The translations under genes were made by a program, and so were the position numbers. A stretch of DNA of 38,223 bases from Microgenomates group bacterium RBG_16_45_19 (GTDB lineage: Bacteria; Patescibacteriota; Microgenomatia; UBA1400; RBG-16-45-19): positions 42,703 through 80,925 of the forward strand of contig MHDC01000014.1 in NCBI GenBank assembly GCA_001803415.1, in the 5' to 3' direction. Numbering within the stretch: the first letter of the stretch is position 1; the number at the start of each line of letters is the position of its first letter. Positions 24,299 to 32,324 of this stretch are shown piece by piece. A model generated the notes under the pieces. The model was not told where the DNA came from and ran no database searches. It saw only the letters and a program-made list of their open reading frames with translations.

Positions 24299-25181
24299 AT
24301 CGGGTCCAGTATATTACCGGTTATTTAATCCCCAAGCCAAGGGGGTACCGCTGATATGTCTCCATGGTTACGCCGATGACAGCCAACAATTTACCCAGCT
24401 GGCTCAACTATTGCCCCATCACCCCCTCTATTGCCCCGACTTTCCCATGATCCACGACGATCAACCGGCTACCATTGATTCGTTAACTACCTTTATTACC
24501 GGTTTCATTGACGCTCTTGACCTTAACCACTTCACCCTCGTCGGTTTCTCTCTCGGCGGCTTAGTCGCTGTCCACATCGCGCAACACCACCCCCAACTCA
24601 TCAACCACACTTATCTCCTTAATACCCCTTCACGATTGCTGCTTTCCCCCATCCAAAAAATCTTCATTCCGACCCTGTTACCCATACTTTCCTATAAATC
24701 CACATGTTTTTGGCTTTCCCAGCTAATCACTCACCCCTTCCTTCGCCGGCTCATCCACCTCCCACCCTGCTCACCACTTACCAATCTCCACCTCAAACAT
24801 CACCCCTATGCCTTATTTAAAACTCTGGCACTGCTGCTAGCACACCAGGAGTTATTTAACCCCCACCTCCTCCCTACTCGCACTCTCATGATCTATACTC
24901 AAGACGACCTAGTCCTGCCTTATTACCGATATCAATCCCAAATCCAAAGCTTACCCAGACAAGTTTTCATTCTCCCCCAAGGTGGCCATGCTGCCCAATC
25001 CACCTACTGGCCCCAAATTGCCGACCTACTAAAAAACCACCCCTCAGGGTGGTTGGTAAAAGGGCAAAGTCCCGGCCATGAGCTATTTTCGCCTGCAGTT
25101 GCCCGCATACTATCGTCACCGCTGATGCGTTTCACGACTCTGTTCGGAATGGGAAGAGGTGGGACCACATCGCTCCAATGA
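24270..25181 (+). CDS. Alpha/beta hydrolase; ORF runs on antisense into 5S rRNA
   Basis: An alpha/beta-fold hydrolase with LHGYADDS (oxyanion region), the nucleophile elbow GFSLGG, an acid in QDDLVLP and the catalytic His in GGHAAQS. This completes a normal-length domain near residue 250 (about 25030). The frame has no stop there. It continues for about 50 residues through the rRNA terminator hairpin and antisense to 5S rRNA, ending TTSLQ. The tail is unlikely to be functional protein and suggests a lost stop after rearrangement. The start is ATG at 24270 (the track's TTG is 6 nt earlier), overlapping the HD gene. Substrate unknown; esterase or lipase-like. Confidence 0.82.
   Translation: MLKHNILKTKSGPVYYRLFNPQAKGVPLICLHGYADDSQQFTQLAQLLPHHPLYCPDFPMIHDDQPATIDSLTTFITGFIDALDLNHFTLVGFSLGGLVAVHIAQHHPQLINHTYLLNTPSRLLLSPIQKIFIPTLLPILSYKSTCFWLSQLITHPFLRRLIHLPPCSPLTNLHLKHHPYALFKTLALLLAHQELFNPHLLPTRTLMIYTQDDLVLPYYRYQSQIQSLPRQVFILPQGGHAAQSTYWPQIADLLKNHPSGWLVKGQSPGHELFSPAVARILSSPLMRFTTLFGMGRGGTTSLQ
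25031..25054 (-). terminator. rRNA operon terminator
   Basis: Minus-strand ACCACCC-TGAG-GGGTGGT followed by TTTTTT, just after 5S. On the plus strand the same hairpin lies within the hydrolase ORF and has no U-tract. Confidence 0.85.
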
Positions 25182-25187
25182 CCAGGA
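25069..25187 (-). rRNA. 5S ribosomal RNA
   Basis: Recognised from GGTCCCACC, CCATTCCGAACAG and GTGAAACGC in order, and a closing helix TCCTGG/CCGGGA. The stem extends outward as GGGCAAAG/CTTTGCCC to 25195 and 25062, probably a processing stem, so the mature ends are approximate. It follows 23S on the same strand. Confidence 0.93.
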
Positions 25188-25209
25188 CTTTGCCCTCTCG
25201 GCAAAGTTG

Positions 25210-25257
25210 AAACTGTATCGACGCTATTAGAAGAGCCAGTAAATAAGTAATGCAATA
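25210..25257. other. 3' strand of the pre-23S processing stem
   Basis: Complementary to 29641-29690 over AACTGTAT, AGAAGAGCCA and TTGCATTAC segments. This is the classical long stem that brackets pre-23S RNA and is cut by RNase III-type enzymes. Confidence 0.75.
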
Positions 25258-25500
25258 AACTACTCTTTGACCATTAGTACGGGTAGGCTAAATGCCTTAC
25301 GGCACGTACACCGCCCGCCTATCAACCTGGTAGTCTCCCAGGGGTCTCTCCCCTCCAATGGAGGGCCGGAATCCTAATCTTGGGTGCGGTTTCCCGCTTA
25401 GATGCTTTCAGCGGTTATCCGACGGTAATGTAGCTACTCTGCGATGCCCCTGACGGGTACAACAGACACACTAGGGATTACCTCAACCTGGTCCTCTCGT

Positions 25501-25758
25501 CACATTCTCTTTTGTTACCAAAAGTGTAGACTATACCTTCATCCTCCAGTGGAGGAGCTTGCCGTGTTATGATCCCGCTAAGCGGAACCATCTTCACTCC
25601 GGTATCACACCGGAGATCCAGTCGTTACGGGTACGCCAATGGCGTATTCCCTCGGTATTATCCTTTACGACCCTAAGACCATGGTCATAAAAGTAAAGGG
25701 TTTCACCGATTTGAGCAAGTGTTACACCATTCCATTACTGGAATGGGCAGCAACTTTT
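25501..25758 (-). other. Group I intron in the sarcin-ricin loop (258 nt, no ORF)
   Basis: The 23S exon ends CCTCAGT and resumes ACGAGAGGACC, so the insertion is after U2656 (E. coli numbering, aligned by eye). The 5' exon ends in U and the intron ends in G, as group I splicing requires. Core elements are seen: an R-like GTAACGACTGGA, an S-like GGTATAGTC and a P/Q-like GGTGAAACCC and AATACCGAGGG. It lacks the P/Q/R/S variants of the other two introns, so it is of a different lineage. Confidence 0.8.
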
Positions 25759-25810
25759 ACTGAGGCCGAATTCCCTCAAGATTCCCACGCTGACAGCGGA
25801 TAGAGGCCGA

Positions 25811-26573
25811 CAAATAATTGTTAATCTCTAAGTCGCCTTAGAGTTCGGACTATATCTTGGAACAAGATATATGCTTTAGCATATATCTAATGTTTCTCTG
25901 ACGTATAGTCTCTGAGGATTCTATGAGCATGATATTTTCGTTTACCCGTATTCATTGTGTTGGTAATAGAGATTATTTCTTCAACACCTTCTCTTGTAAG
26001 ATGTTTCTTTTCTAAAACCAACTGAATTACTTGGCAAAACTTTTTAAAGTCTTCCCTTTTTATAATTAATTTTTCATTAAAAAAAGGTATCACTTTTTCT
26101 TTAATATCTCTTATGTTTCGGACAACATACGCTAATGATTTATCCGATGAAGTGGCAGAAGCATTATGTTTTATATATCCGCATTCCAATCTATTTTTCA
26201 AAGCTTCCAAAACCTCTATTCCTCGAGGATTTTGAGATACTTTAAAGAAATAGATTAATTGCCAACGCGACTTTGTTTCCTTTGATGGAACAAAGCTCAC
26301 ATAAAAACAACCTTCACCCTCAATAAATCCAATTAAATAATCATCCGATATCTGACTCATAGTCTTTCCTGCTGATTGTCTGCACTCAACACATTTTTAG
26401 TATAATTCCGAAGATTATCCGAAATCAACTAGTGTGAGATTCTCAGAGTTTCCAGCATATAGTCAGATTTATCTCCGGTACGATACCGGAGGTTGTATAT
26501 TTATAACAGGCTCGAATTGTTCAAAATCGTCTATCTACAACTGAGACAGTATGACCAAAAAACTTTCGTTTTG
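25811..26573 (-). other. Group I intron after A2602, with homing endonuclease gene
   Basis: The exon ends GTGAGACAG and resumes TCGGCCTCTATCC. Core elements are in order: P ATGCTGGAAACT, Q ACAATCAGCAGG, R TCAGAGACTATACG, S AAGATATAGTCC. A P1 helix forms between GAGACAG of the exon and CTGTCTC of the intron. The exact ends are uncertain by 1-2 nt because no U precedes the 5' site. The open frame sits between Q and R. Confidence 0.88.
25887..26360 (-). CDS. LAGLIDADG homing endonuclease (single motif)
   Basis: An intron-encoded endonuclease of 157 aa. It has one LAGLIDADG helix (LIGFIEGEGCFYV, acidic catalytic residue present), so it should act as a homodimer and cut an intronless 23S allele to spread the intron. 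KVSQNPRG and LEALKNRLECGYI match the conserved beta-sheet region of this family. The last codons (RDYTSEKH) are read from the intron R element itself, so protein and ribozyme sequence overlap. Its A/T-rich codons differ from chromosomal genes, consistent with mobility. Translation must use unspliced RNA, and no ribosome binding site is convincing. Confidence 0.93.
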   Translation of the reverse strand: MSQISDDYLIGFIEGEGCFYVSFVPSKETKSRWQLIYFFKVSQNPRGIEVLEALKNRLECGYIKHNASATSSDKSLAYVVRNIRDIKEKVIPFFNEKLIIKREDFKKFCQVIQLVLEKKHLTREGVEEIISITNTMNTGKRKYHAHRILRDYTSEKH

Positions 26574-27238
26574 CTGTCTCACGACGCTCTGAACCCAGCT
26601 CACGTAGCGCTTTAACCGACGAACAGACGGACCCTTGGGAGCTTCTCCACCCCCGGGATGCGCTGAGCCGACATCGAGGTAGCGAACCGCGCCGTCGCTA
26701 GGGACGCTTAGGCGCGACTACTCTGTTATCCCCGGGGTAGCTTTTATCCGTTAAGCCCGGTGCCTTCCATAAAGCACACGAGGATCACTATGACCGGCTT
26801 TCGCCCCTGCTCGGGTTGTAACCCTCACAGTCAAGCACTCTTCTGCCATTGCACGTTCAAGCCCGATTTCCATCCGGGCTAAGAGTACCTTTGTGCGCTT
26901 GCGTTACTCTTTAGCAAGCAACCTCCCCAGTTAAACTACCCACCAAGCAGTGTCCCTCCCGATGTTTGCAATCGGGATAGGTGAGGTTTCTTAATCAAAA
27001 CGAGCGGTATTACACTGATGTATGCGAAATAAATCCGCACACTCCCGCCTATACTAGACAATTTTGGTTAAAAAACCAGTGCCAAGCTGTAGTAAAGCTC
27101 CACAGGGTCTTTTTGTCCAGCTGCCAGTAGGCCGCATCTTCACAGCCATTGCAATTTCGCCGGGTCTTTCCTCAAGACAGTGGCAGAGTGGTTACACCTT
27201 TCGTGCAGGTCGCTAATTAAGCGACTAGGGACTTCGCT

Positions 27239-27665
27239 CAAAAATCAATTTTATTGATTACGTCTTGTTATTTCGTGATCACGCTTTTAATCACTCTCAA
27301 GATCGCTCTTGAGTTCGGACTATATCTTGGGACAAGATATATGCTTTAGCATATATCTAAATAATGTCCCCTCTGCGTATAGTCTCTGAGGATTCTAAAA
27401 ACTTAGGTTTCTTTTGGTTATTAATTTGCCAAGACATTTTTGCCAACCCAATTTAGATGTTGAGTTCTGATGATAGAAAGGGTGAAACACCCTTCACCAT
27501 CCGTGAAACCCACAATCCAACCTTTCGTTTTTAGTCTTTCCTGCTGATTGTCCGCACTTGGAACATTTTTACCCATCTATGGTAACACGTTACCATAAAT
27601 ATGGTAGTTCAAGATACACGGATTTTCCAGCATATAGCAAAGTTTTACTATGGCAGCGATTATCT
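27239..27665 (-). other. Group I intron at about position 1931 (427 nt, degenerate ORF)
   Basis: The exon ends CTATGGT and resumes AGCGAAG. P1 is textbook: CTATGGT pairs with GCCATAG including the U-G pair at the splice site, and the intron ends in G. P ATGCTGGAAAATC, Q ACAATCAGCAGG, R TCAGAGACTATACG and S AAGATATAGTCC are nearly identical to those of the intron at 25811-26573. It is therefore a paralogous copy at a new site. Confidence 0.9.
27421..27528 (-). pseudogene. Remnant LAGLIDADG endonuclease gene
   Basis: Between Q and R of the intron, the frame reads TKGWIVGFTDGEGCF, an intact LAGLIDADG helix, and stops after about 35 codons. No start codon precedes it and the rest of the endonuclease is deleted. 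The sequence then rejoins the intron core with AGAATCCTCAGAGACTATA, shared with the end of the intact endonuclease gene. Confidence 0.85.
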
Positions 27666-29640
27666 ACCATAGAACAGTTATAGTTACTGCTGCCGTTCAC
27701 CGGGGCTTCGATTGAAAGCAGGTACCTTGCGGTAACCACTCTCGCAATTAACCTTCCGGCACTGGGCAGGCCTCAGCCCGTATACTTCCTCTTTCGAGTT
27801 TGCACAGACCTGTGTTTTTGTTAAACAGTCCCTCCGCCAACTTTTGCTGTGATCCGGCTTACGCCGGATAGGGCATATTGCGAACGTACGCCCAGCTAAT
27901 TTGCCGAATTCCTTAAGGAAAGTTCTCCCGCTCGCCTGAGTCTACTCGACTCGTCCACCTGTGTCGGTTATCGGTACGGTTATTTATAGATCTGGTCGCG
28001 ACCATTTTCTCGTTTCCATGCGTCACTCAACTTCCCCGGTCAAAGACTAGGGTCGTCATCACGGCTCGGTTAAACATCATGACGGATTTTCCAATCACAA
28101 TTACCTCACCAGCTTTCACCCGGTAACTTCAGCACCAGGCCCAAGTTAGCCTAGAAAGTCCGGCCCCAACTCATAACGATCTACAAACAGGATGGGAATA
28201 TTAACCCATAATCCATCGGCTACGCCTTTGCGGCCTCACCTTAGGGTCGCCTAACCCTGAGTCGACGAACGTTGCTCAGGAACCCTTGGACATACGGCGA
28301 ACTGGATTCTCACCAGCTTCTCGCTACTCATTCCACCATTCTCACTTCTTGCCGCTCCACCATGCCTTACAGCACAGCTTCACTGCAACAAGAACGCTCC
28401 CCTACCCCGCCCCGCATAAATGCGGAGCAGCCATGTCTTCGGTCCTCTGTTTAAGCCTCGTAAATCTTCGGCGCCACTTCCCTCGGCCAGTGAGCTGTTA
28501 CGCTTTCTTTCAAGGATGGCTGCTTCTAAGCCGACCTCCTGGGTGTTTTAGGCAAATGACTTCCTTTCCCACTTAACAGAGAGTTAGAGACCTTAGACGA
28601 TGATCTGGGATGTTTCCCTTTTGCCCGCCAAGCTTAGCCCTGGCGTACTGAGTCCCACGCTGAACCTTACGGTATTCGGAGTTTGATTAGATATCTGCGG
28701 TTACCCACAAAATACCCATCCAGTGCTCTACCCCCGTAGGCAATCACGTGAGCCCATACCTAGATATGTTTCGGGGAGAACCAGCTAGCTCCAGACTCGA
28801 TTGGTATATTGCCGCTATCCACAGCTCATCCAAGCATCTTGCAACATACACTGGTGCGGGCTTCCACCCGCCTTTCGGCGGGCTTCACCCTGGCCATGGA
28901 TAGATCGTCTGGTTTCGGGTCTAATACTGACTACTATGGTCGCCCTATTCAGGCTCGCTTTCACTCCGCCTCCGTGATGACAATCACTTAAGCTTGCAGT
29001 CGGTATTAACTCGGTGGATCATTCTTCAATAGGCACGACATCATCCTGACCTTGCGGCCGGACTCTGTCTGTTTGTTAGCAAGCAGTTTCAGGTACTATT
29101 TCACTGGGTCTCTCACCCTTCTTTTCACCTTTCCCTCACGGTACTCGTTCACTATCGGTCATAGTGTGTATTTAGCCTTGGACCATGGTCGGCCCAGCTT
29201 CCTCCCGGAGTTTGCCGTCTCCGAAAGTACTTAGGAGTCTTTCTAAGGTTGGTTTGAATTTCGTCTACGGGACTATCACCCTCTTTGGTCAGACGTTCCA
29301 GACTATTTGACTATCCTTGCCAATCCTACATTGAAAGTCCTGCAACCCTCAAGGCTTGCGCCTCAAGTTTAGGCTGTTCCCTTTTCGCTCGTCGCTTACT
29401 CAGGGAATCTCATTCGATTTCTTTTCCTCCACTTACTGAGATATTTCAGTTCGGTGGCTTACCCCCCCGGTGTAACACCGGGGTCCGCTGGATTACTCCA
29501 GCAGGGATTCCTCCATTCGGACACCGCCGGCTCATTGCTTCTTAGCAGCTCCCCGACGACTATCGCGGCTATGTACGTCCTTCTTCGGCACACTATGCCA
29601 AGGCATCCACTGCCTGCATTATTAAAGTAGCTTTTTTAAA

Positions 29641-29690
29641 ATTGCATTACAAAAAATAATGGCTCTTCTGATAATGCCTATACAGTTTCG
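29641..29690. other. 5' strand of the pre-23S processing stem
   Basis: Complementary to 25210-25257. TTGTAATGCAA pairs with TTGCATTAC, and AGAAGAGCC with GGCTCTTCT. Confidence 0.75.
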
Positions 29691-29793
29691 TTAAATTGTT
29701 AAGGTGCATCAACACCAAAACCCTATAGTCACTCTCGTCCATCCTCGGGATAACTTCTAATGAGGATTCAGGGACAAGATCGTGCGTTCAAGA

Positions 29794-29807
29794 TGGTTTA
29801 AGGTGCC
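29794..29807. repeat. 14-bp direct repeat beside tRNA-Ala, copy 1
   Basis: TGGTTTAAGGTGCC, repeated exactly at 29977-29990 on the other side of tRNA-Ala. A shorter relative TGTTAAGGTGC occurs near 29698. Confidence 0.85.
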
Positions 29808-29812
29808 CTAAT

Positions 29813-29879
29813 AGCGACTAGCTACTAGAGACTAGCGACTAGAATTTTCTAGTTGCCAATCTCCAGTTGCGAGTTGCCG
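29813..29879. repeat. Palindromic heptamer array between tRNA-Ala and 23S
   Basis: The left half on the + strand is GCGACTA GCTACTA GAGACTA GCGACTA. The right half on the minus strand is GGCAACT CGCAACT GGAGATT GGCAACT. The halves meet at CTAGAATTTTCTAG, a hairpin. The unit sequence and head-to-head layout match the array at 22231-22294. It lies inside the rRNA transcript. Confidence 0.8.
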
Positions 29880-29884
29880 CCTTC

Positions 29885-29959
29885 TGGTGGACCCAGTCGG
29901 ACTCGAACCGACGACCTTCTCATTGCAAATGAGACGCGCTACCACTGCGCCATGGGCCC
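29885..29959 (-). tRNA. tRNA-Ala (TGC), CCA encoded
   Basis: Acceptor GGGCCCA pairs with TGGGTCC (one G-U). The D-arm has GCGCAGTGGTAGCGC. Anticodon stem TCTCA/TGAGA has loop TTTGCAA, anticodon TGC. The T-arm has GTCGGTTCGAGTCCGAC. The 3' CCA (29885-29887) is encoded. It precedes 23S and is probably cut from the same transcript. Confidence 0.97.
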
Positions 29960-29976
29960 TCGGTATTTCGCAGTCT

Positions 29977-29990
29977 TGGTTTAAGGTGCC
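29977..29990. repeat. 14-bp direct repeat beside tRNA-Ala, copy 2
   Basis: TGGTTTAAGGTGCC, identical to 29794-29807. It lies between the terminator of the upstream gene and tRNA-Ala. Confidence 0.85.
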
Positions 29991-29997
29991 TAAAATC

Positions 29998-30019
29998 AAA
30001 AAACCCCTCAGGTGAGGGG
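29998..30019 (-). terminator. Intrinsic terminator upstream of the rRNA unit
   Basis: Minus-strand CCCCTCA-CC-TGAGGGG followed by TTTTTT. It ends transcription from the HAD gene side and separates it from tRNA-Ala-23S-5S. The 30020-30174 interval has no gene; a short A-rich hairpin (AAAAACGCAACTGTTTTTT) is the only feature. Confidence 0.85.
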
Positions 30020-30174
30020 TCTCAGCCTGATAAAATATCTATTTATGAAGAAGGTTGTCGTCCCGAGCCTAAGCCAGGGGCATATATGAAGTAGTTTTTA
30101 TTTTGATGCATAAAAAACAGTTGCGTTTTTAGGCGCTAGCCATCTTACCAAATGCTTCTGGTGCCGTCAATAAC

Positions 30175-30828
30175 CTATAAAATTTTCCTCAGCTCCCCCA
30201 CTCGGTCAACCACTTTCCAAGCCACCTTTTCCATTTCCGCTTCATAAGCTGGAGTTTTGACCAATACTCCATGACCGGTATATTCCATCACCGCCCGGTC
30301 GTTACTGCTGTCCCCCACAAACACCGACTTATCTCGACTTCCCCCTACCCGCTTCAAATATGCTTTAAATTGTCTTAGTTTCTTCCCTGCCTGGTCTAAT
30401 TCATACTCCATCCCGATTAAATTATCCCCTTCCCAAAGCAATTTCGTGTTGGGAAAACTATCAGCCACACCTAACCGCCTGGCTATTGTCTTCACATACA
30501 AATCCACCCCACCCGAAATGATTACCACCCGATAGCCTTTCTTTTGTAAATATTGCACGGTTGGCAAAGAGTCAGGATAAATCTGATGTCGCATAAATAA
30601 TTTCGTTAAAAAACTCTTGCGGGCGTTACCACTCGCTTGCCACACTCTTATCAAGGCGTCTTGAGCGGCAGTCAAAGACATTTTCCCTTGCTTTAGCGCC
30701 TCGTATAACCTGATCAGCTCATCCACCGACGCGCCCATGCCCTTGGTCATCATCTGCCACGAGATCGACGGCGTAAACGTCTCATCTATATCAAATCCCA
30801 CCACTTCAAAACGTCTAGACTCCTTCAT
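30175..30828 (-). CDS. HAD-superfamily phosphatase (SerB-like)
   Basis: A 217-aa protein with HAD motif I FDIDETFT (the two Asp of DxD), motif II IISGG, a conserved Lys region before motif III, and motif IV VFVGDSSNDRAVM. The helical cap between motifs I and II (about residues 20-95) is of the C1 type found in phosphoserine phosphatase and its relatives. It probably hydrolyses a small phosphomonoester; phosphoserine is possible, not shown. TATAAT lies 7 nt before the ATG, with no ribosome binding site, so the mRNA is probably leaderless. That promoter overlaps the end of the upstream PIN toxin gene. Confidence 0.88.
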   Translation of the reverse strand: MKESRRFEVVGFDIDETFTPSISWQMMTKGMGASVDELIRLYEALKQGKMSLTAAQDALIRVWQASGNARKSFLTKLFMRHQIYPDSLPTVQYLQKKGYRVVIISGGVDLYVKTIARRLGVADSFPNTKLLWEGDNLIGMEYELDQAGKKLRQFKAYLKRVGGSRDKSVFVGDSSNDRAVMEYTGHGVLVKTPAYEAEMEKVAWKVVDRVGELRKIL

Positions 30829-30836
30829 GAAACGAA

Positions 30837-31238
30837 TTATACAACTACCTTCACTCCCGCCTGCCGGTAAAACTTGTCAAAGCTCAATATTCCATCCAGT
30901 TTCAATTCTTTTACCGCCACTACATTGGCACAATCAATAAAACTGGTGCCTTTCTTGGTTTGTCGACAAAACAATATCCAACTTAACTTCTCTAGTTTAC
31001 TCTCAAAATCAATCTGCTCCAAATTTATCGACCCCATCTTATCTACAAATTCAACGGCCTTTTGCTGACCCAATCGATGACTGATGACCGTAACTACCTC
31101 AAACAATACCAACTTCAATACCAAAAATTTTACCCCCTCCAATCTTAACAATCTGAAAGTGCTTACTGCCCTCTCATAATTTGGATCTAAAGCCGAAAAA
31201 GCCGCAAATAAGGCATCCGAATCAACTAAAACCCTCAT
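30837..31238 (-). CDS. PIN-domain toxin (VapC-like ribonuclease)
   Basis: A 133-aa PIN domain: VLVDSDALF at the N terminus, an acidic residue in LFEVVTV, SFIDCANV in the third position and a final LSFDKFY. These are the four clustered acidic residues that bind metal in VapC toxins. The start overlaps the stop of the RHH gene by 4 nt (ATGA), the classic antitoxin-toxin arrangement with translational coupling. The target RNA is unknown; VapC enzymes typically cut tRNA or 23S rRNA. Confidence 0.87.
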   Translation of the reverse strand: MRVLVDSDALFAAFSALDPNYERAVSTFRLLRLEGVKFLVLKLVLFEVVTVISHRLGQQKAVEFVDKMGSINLEQIDFESKLEKLSWILFCRQTKKGTSFIDCANVVAVKELKLDGILSFDKFYRQAGVKVVV

Positions 31239-31471
31239 ACGACATGATTTCGATAATAATCGTCAATATCCTCCACCGCGTTTGTCTTTATCGGCCCCTT
31301 ATACGCCCCAAAAAAACCTTCCCCAAACTTAATCTTTTTTCCACCTTTTTCCGCCAACACCCAACTCAACCCTTTTCGGATCACGTGAGACATAGGGATA
31401 TCTTTGAGCCTAGCGTACCGCTTCAACTCGACAAACATCTCATCCGGTAAATATACCTGCATTCTGGTCAT
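31235..31471 (-). CDS. Ribbon-helix-helix antitoxin
   Basis: A 78-aa protein. MQVYLPDEMFVELKRYARLKDIPMSHVIRKGL is an RHH/CopG DNA-binding motif, with a C-terminal acidic tail (EDIDDYYRNHVV) that would neutralise the PIN toxin. The ATG at 31462 (MQVYLPDE) is an alternative start and fits the RHH pattern better than 31471. Four tandem heptamers lie directly upstream and are plausible operator sites for autoregulation. Confidence 0.85.
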   Translation of the reverse strand: MTRMQVYLPDEMFVELKRYARLKDIPMSHVIRKGLSWVLAEKGGKKIKFGEGFFGAYKGPIKTNAVEDIDDYYRNHVV

Positions 31472-31498
31472 ACACTATACATCATACACTATACACCC
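31470..31498. repeat. Heptamer tandem repeat at the toxin-antitoxin promoter
   Basis: On the + strand ATACACT ATACATC ATACACT ATACACC: four 7-nt units or two 14-nt units. On the minus strand they contain TATAGT and TATGAT -10-like strings just before the antitoxin start. They could be an RHH operator, a promoter, or another member of the heptamer repeats. Confidence 0.75.
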
Positions 31499-31558
31499 CG
31501 TTTGACATATTCACACACACTAGACTAAGTCCAAACACAATTAACCACAAGGAACATT

Positions 31559-32152
31559 ATGACCGAAGATCAAAATAAACAACCATTTTATGACCAAGAT
31601 GGGCAAATCGCCAATCAGGATACTGCTCAAGAAGTTGCGAATATCGAAAACCTAGGTCAAACCCCCGCTCGCGCTCGTGAAGCCGAACTTAAGCGCCAAC
31701 ACGAAACCAACTTAACCAAAGATGAAGAATTTTACCTTGAAATTATGGCTGGTTTAGTCAAAAAATACCCGCTTGCTTTTACAGAGCGCTTCGATTCACA
31801 AGGGAGGAGTTACCTAATACTAAATAATGGTAGTGGTAAATTAAGAGATACCCTCATCATCTCCCAAGAAGGCGCTATCGTCACTTCAAGCAGACCACAT
31901 TGGATAAGGGATTATGACCTAACTCCAATTCTTAGTTGTAAAACCAACTTCGACACGACGATCAAGCCTATCGCTGGATTAAAAGACGCAAACCTTTTGA
32001 GAGATGTAAAGGGTGGTGTATTTGACCTGAAAGACGAGTCTACCCATTCCGGGCTTAAGCAAGCTCTTGAGGAAGAACAAGGATATCAAGAATCCCATCC
32101 TCAAACCGGAGTAGCTATACCGACAGCCAAGTCCATCTTAGAACGGCTCTAA
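31559..32152 (+). CDS. Hypothetical protein, A-rich orphan
   Basis: A 197-aa soluble protein with no signal or membrane helix. Residues 1-60 are polar, Gln/Asp/Glu-rich and probably disordered or coiled (QEVANIENLGQTPARAREAELKRQHE). A central region is beta-rich (RSYLILNNGSGKLRDTLIISQEGAIV), and the C terminus is acidic and helical. AAGGA lies 8 nt before the ATG. It is flanked by intergenic stretches on both sides and lacks the C-rich codon bias of plus-strand neighbours, which suggests recent acquisition. I recognise no family. Confidence 0.6.
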   Translation: MTEDQNKQPFYDQDGQIANQDTAQEVANIENLGQTPARAREAELKRQHETNLTKDEEFYLEIMAGLVKKYPLAFTERFDSQGRSYLILNNGSGKLRDTLIISQEGAIVTSSRPHWIRDYDLTPILSCKTNFDTTIKPIAGLKDANLLRDVKGGVFDLKDESTHSGLKQALEEEQGYQESHPQTGVAIPTAKSILERL

Positions 32153-32324
32153 ACCTTCCTCATTAAGACTTATTAATTGGTGGACTCTTTACGAAAAAAT
32201 ACGGACTGAGTTTCAAAGGTAGCGCGGCGAGTTGCCCCTACCCACTCGCAGCGCCATCTTCACGCTCGGCTTTCGGCCTCGCTTATGTTTCGCGCGCGCG
32301 ATTTTTGCTCGGCGGAGCCGAGCA
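32153..32324. other. GC-rich intergenic stretch with hairpins
   Basis: It contains GCTCGGCTTTCGGCC, CGCGCGCGCG and GCTCGGCGGAGCCGAGC, the last a perfect hairpin. It resembles the hairpin elements at 7047-7137 and 8698-8815 in its CGCGCG core, though homology is not certain. No gene is present. The hairpin is followed by ATTACTTTATTTTTTT and may terminate plus-strand transcription. Confidence 0.45.

Larger units (their letters stand above)
25255..29633 (-). rRNA. 23S ribosomal RNA, interrupted by three group I introns
   Basis: The 5' end is set by GCAGTGGATGCCTTGGC (about E. coli 23-32) and the 3' end by CCCGTACTAATGG. Internal landmarks include AACTATAAC, GACCTGCACGAA, GCTGGGTTCAGAGCGTC, ACGAGAGGACC and GAAAGCATCTAAGC. 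The exons sum to about 2.93 kb, a normal length. Three group I introns interrupt helix 69-71 (about E. coli 1931), the peptidyl transferase region just after A2602, and the sarcin-ricin loop. Plus-strand ORFs in this stretch are artefacts. The order is tRNA-Ala, 23S, 5S; no 16S gene lies upstream. Confidence 0.96.

Noticed and set aside
25004-25255. 83-aa minus-strand ORF
   Set aside because: Covers 5S rRNA and its terminator.
28272-29545. Several plus-strand ORFs of 60-96 aa
   Set aside because: They lie antisense within 23S rRNA exons and follow conserved rRNA sequence.
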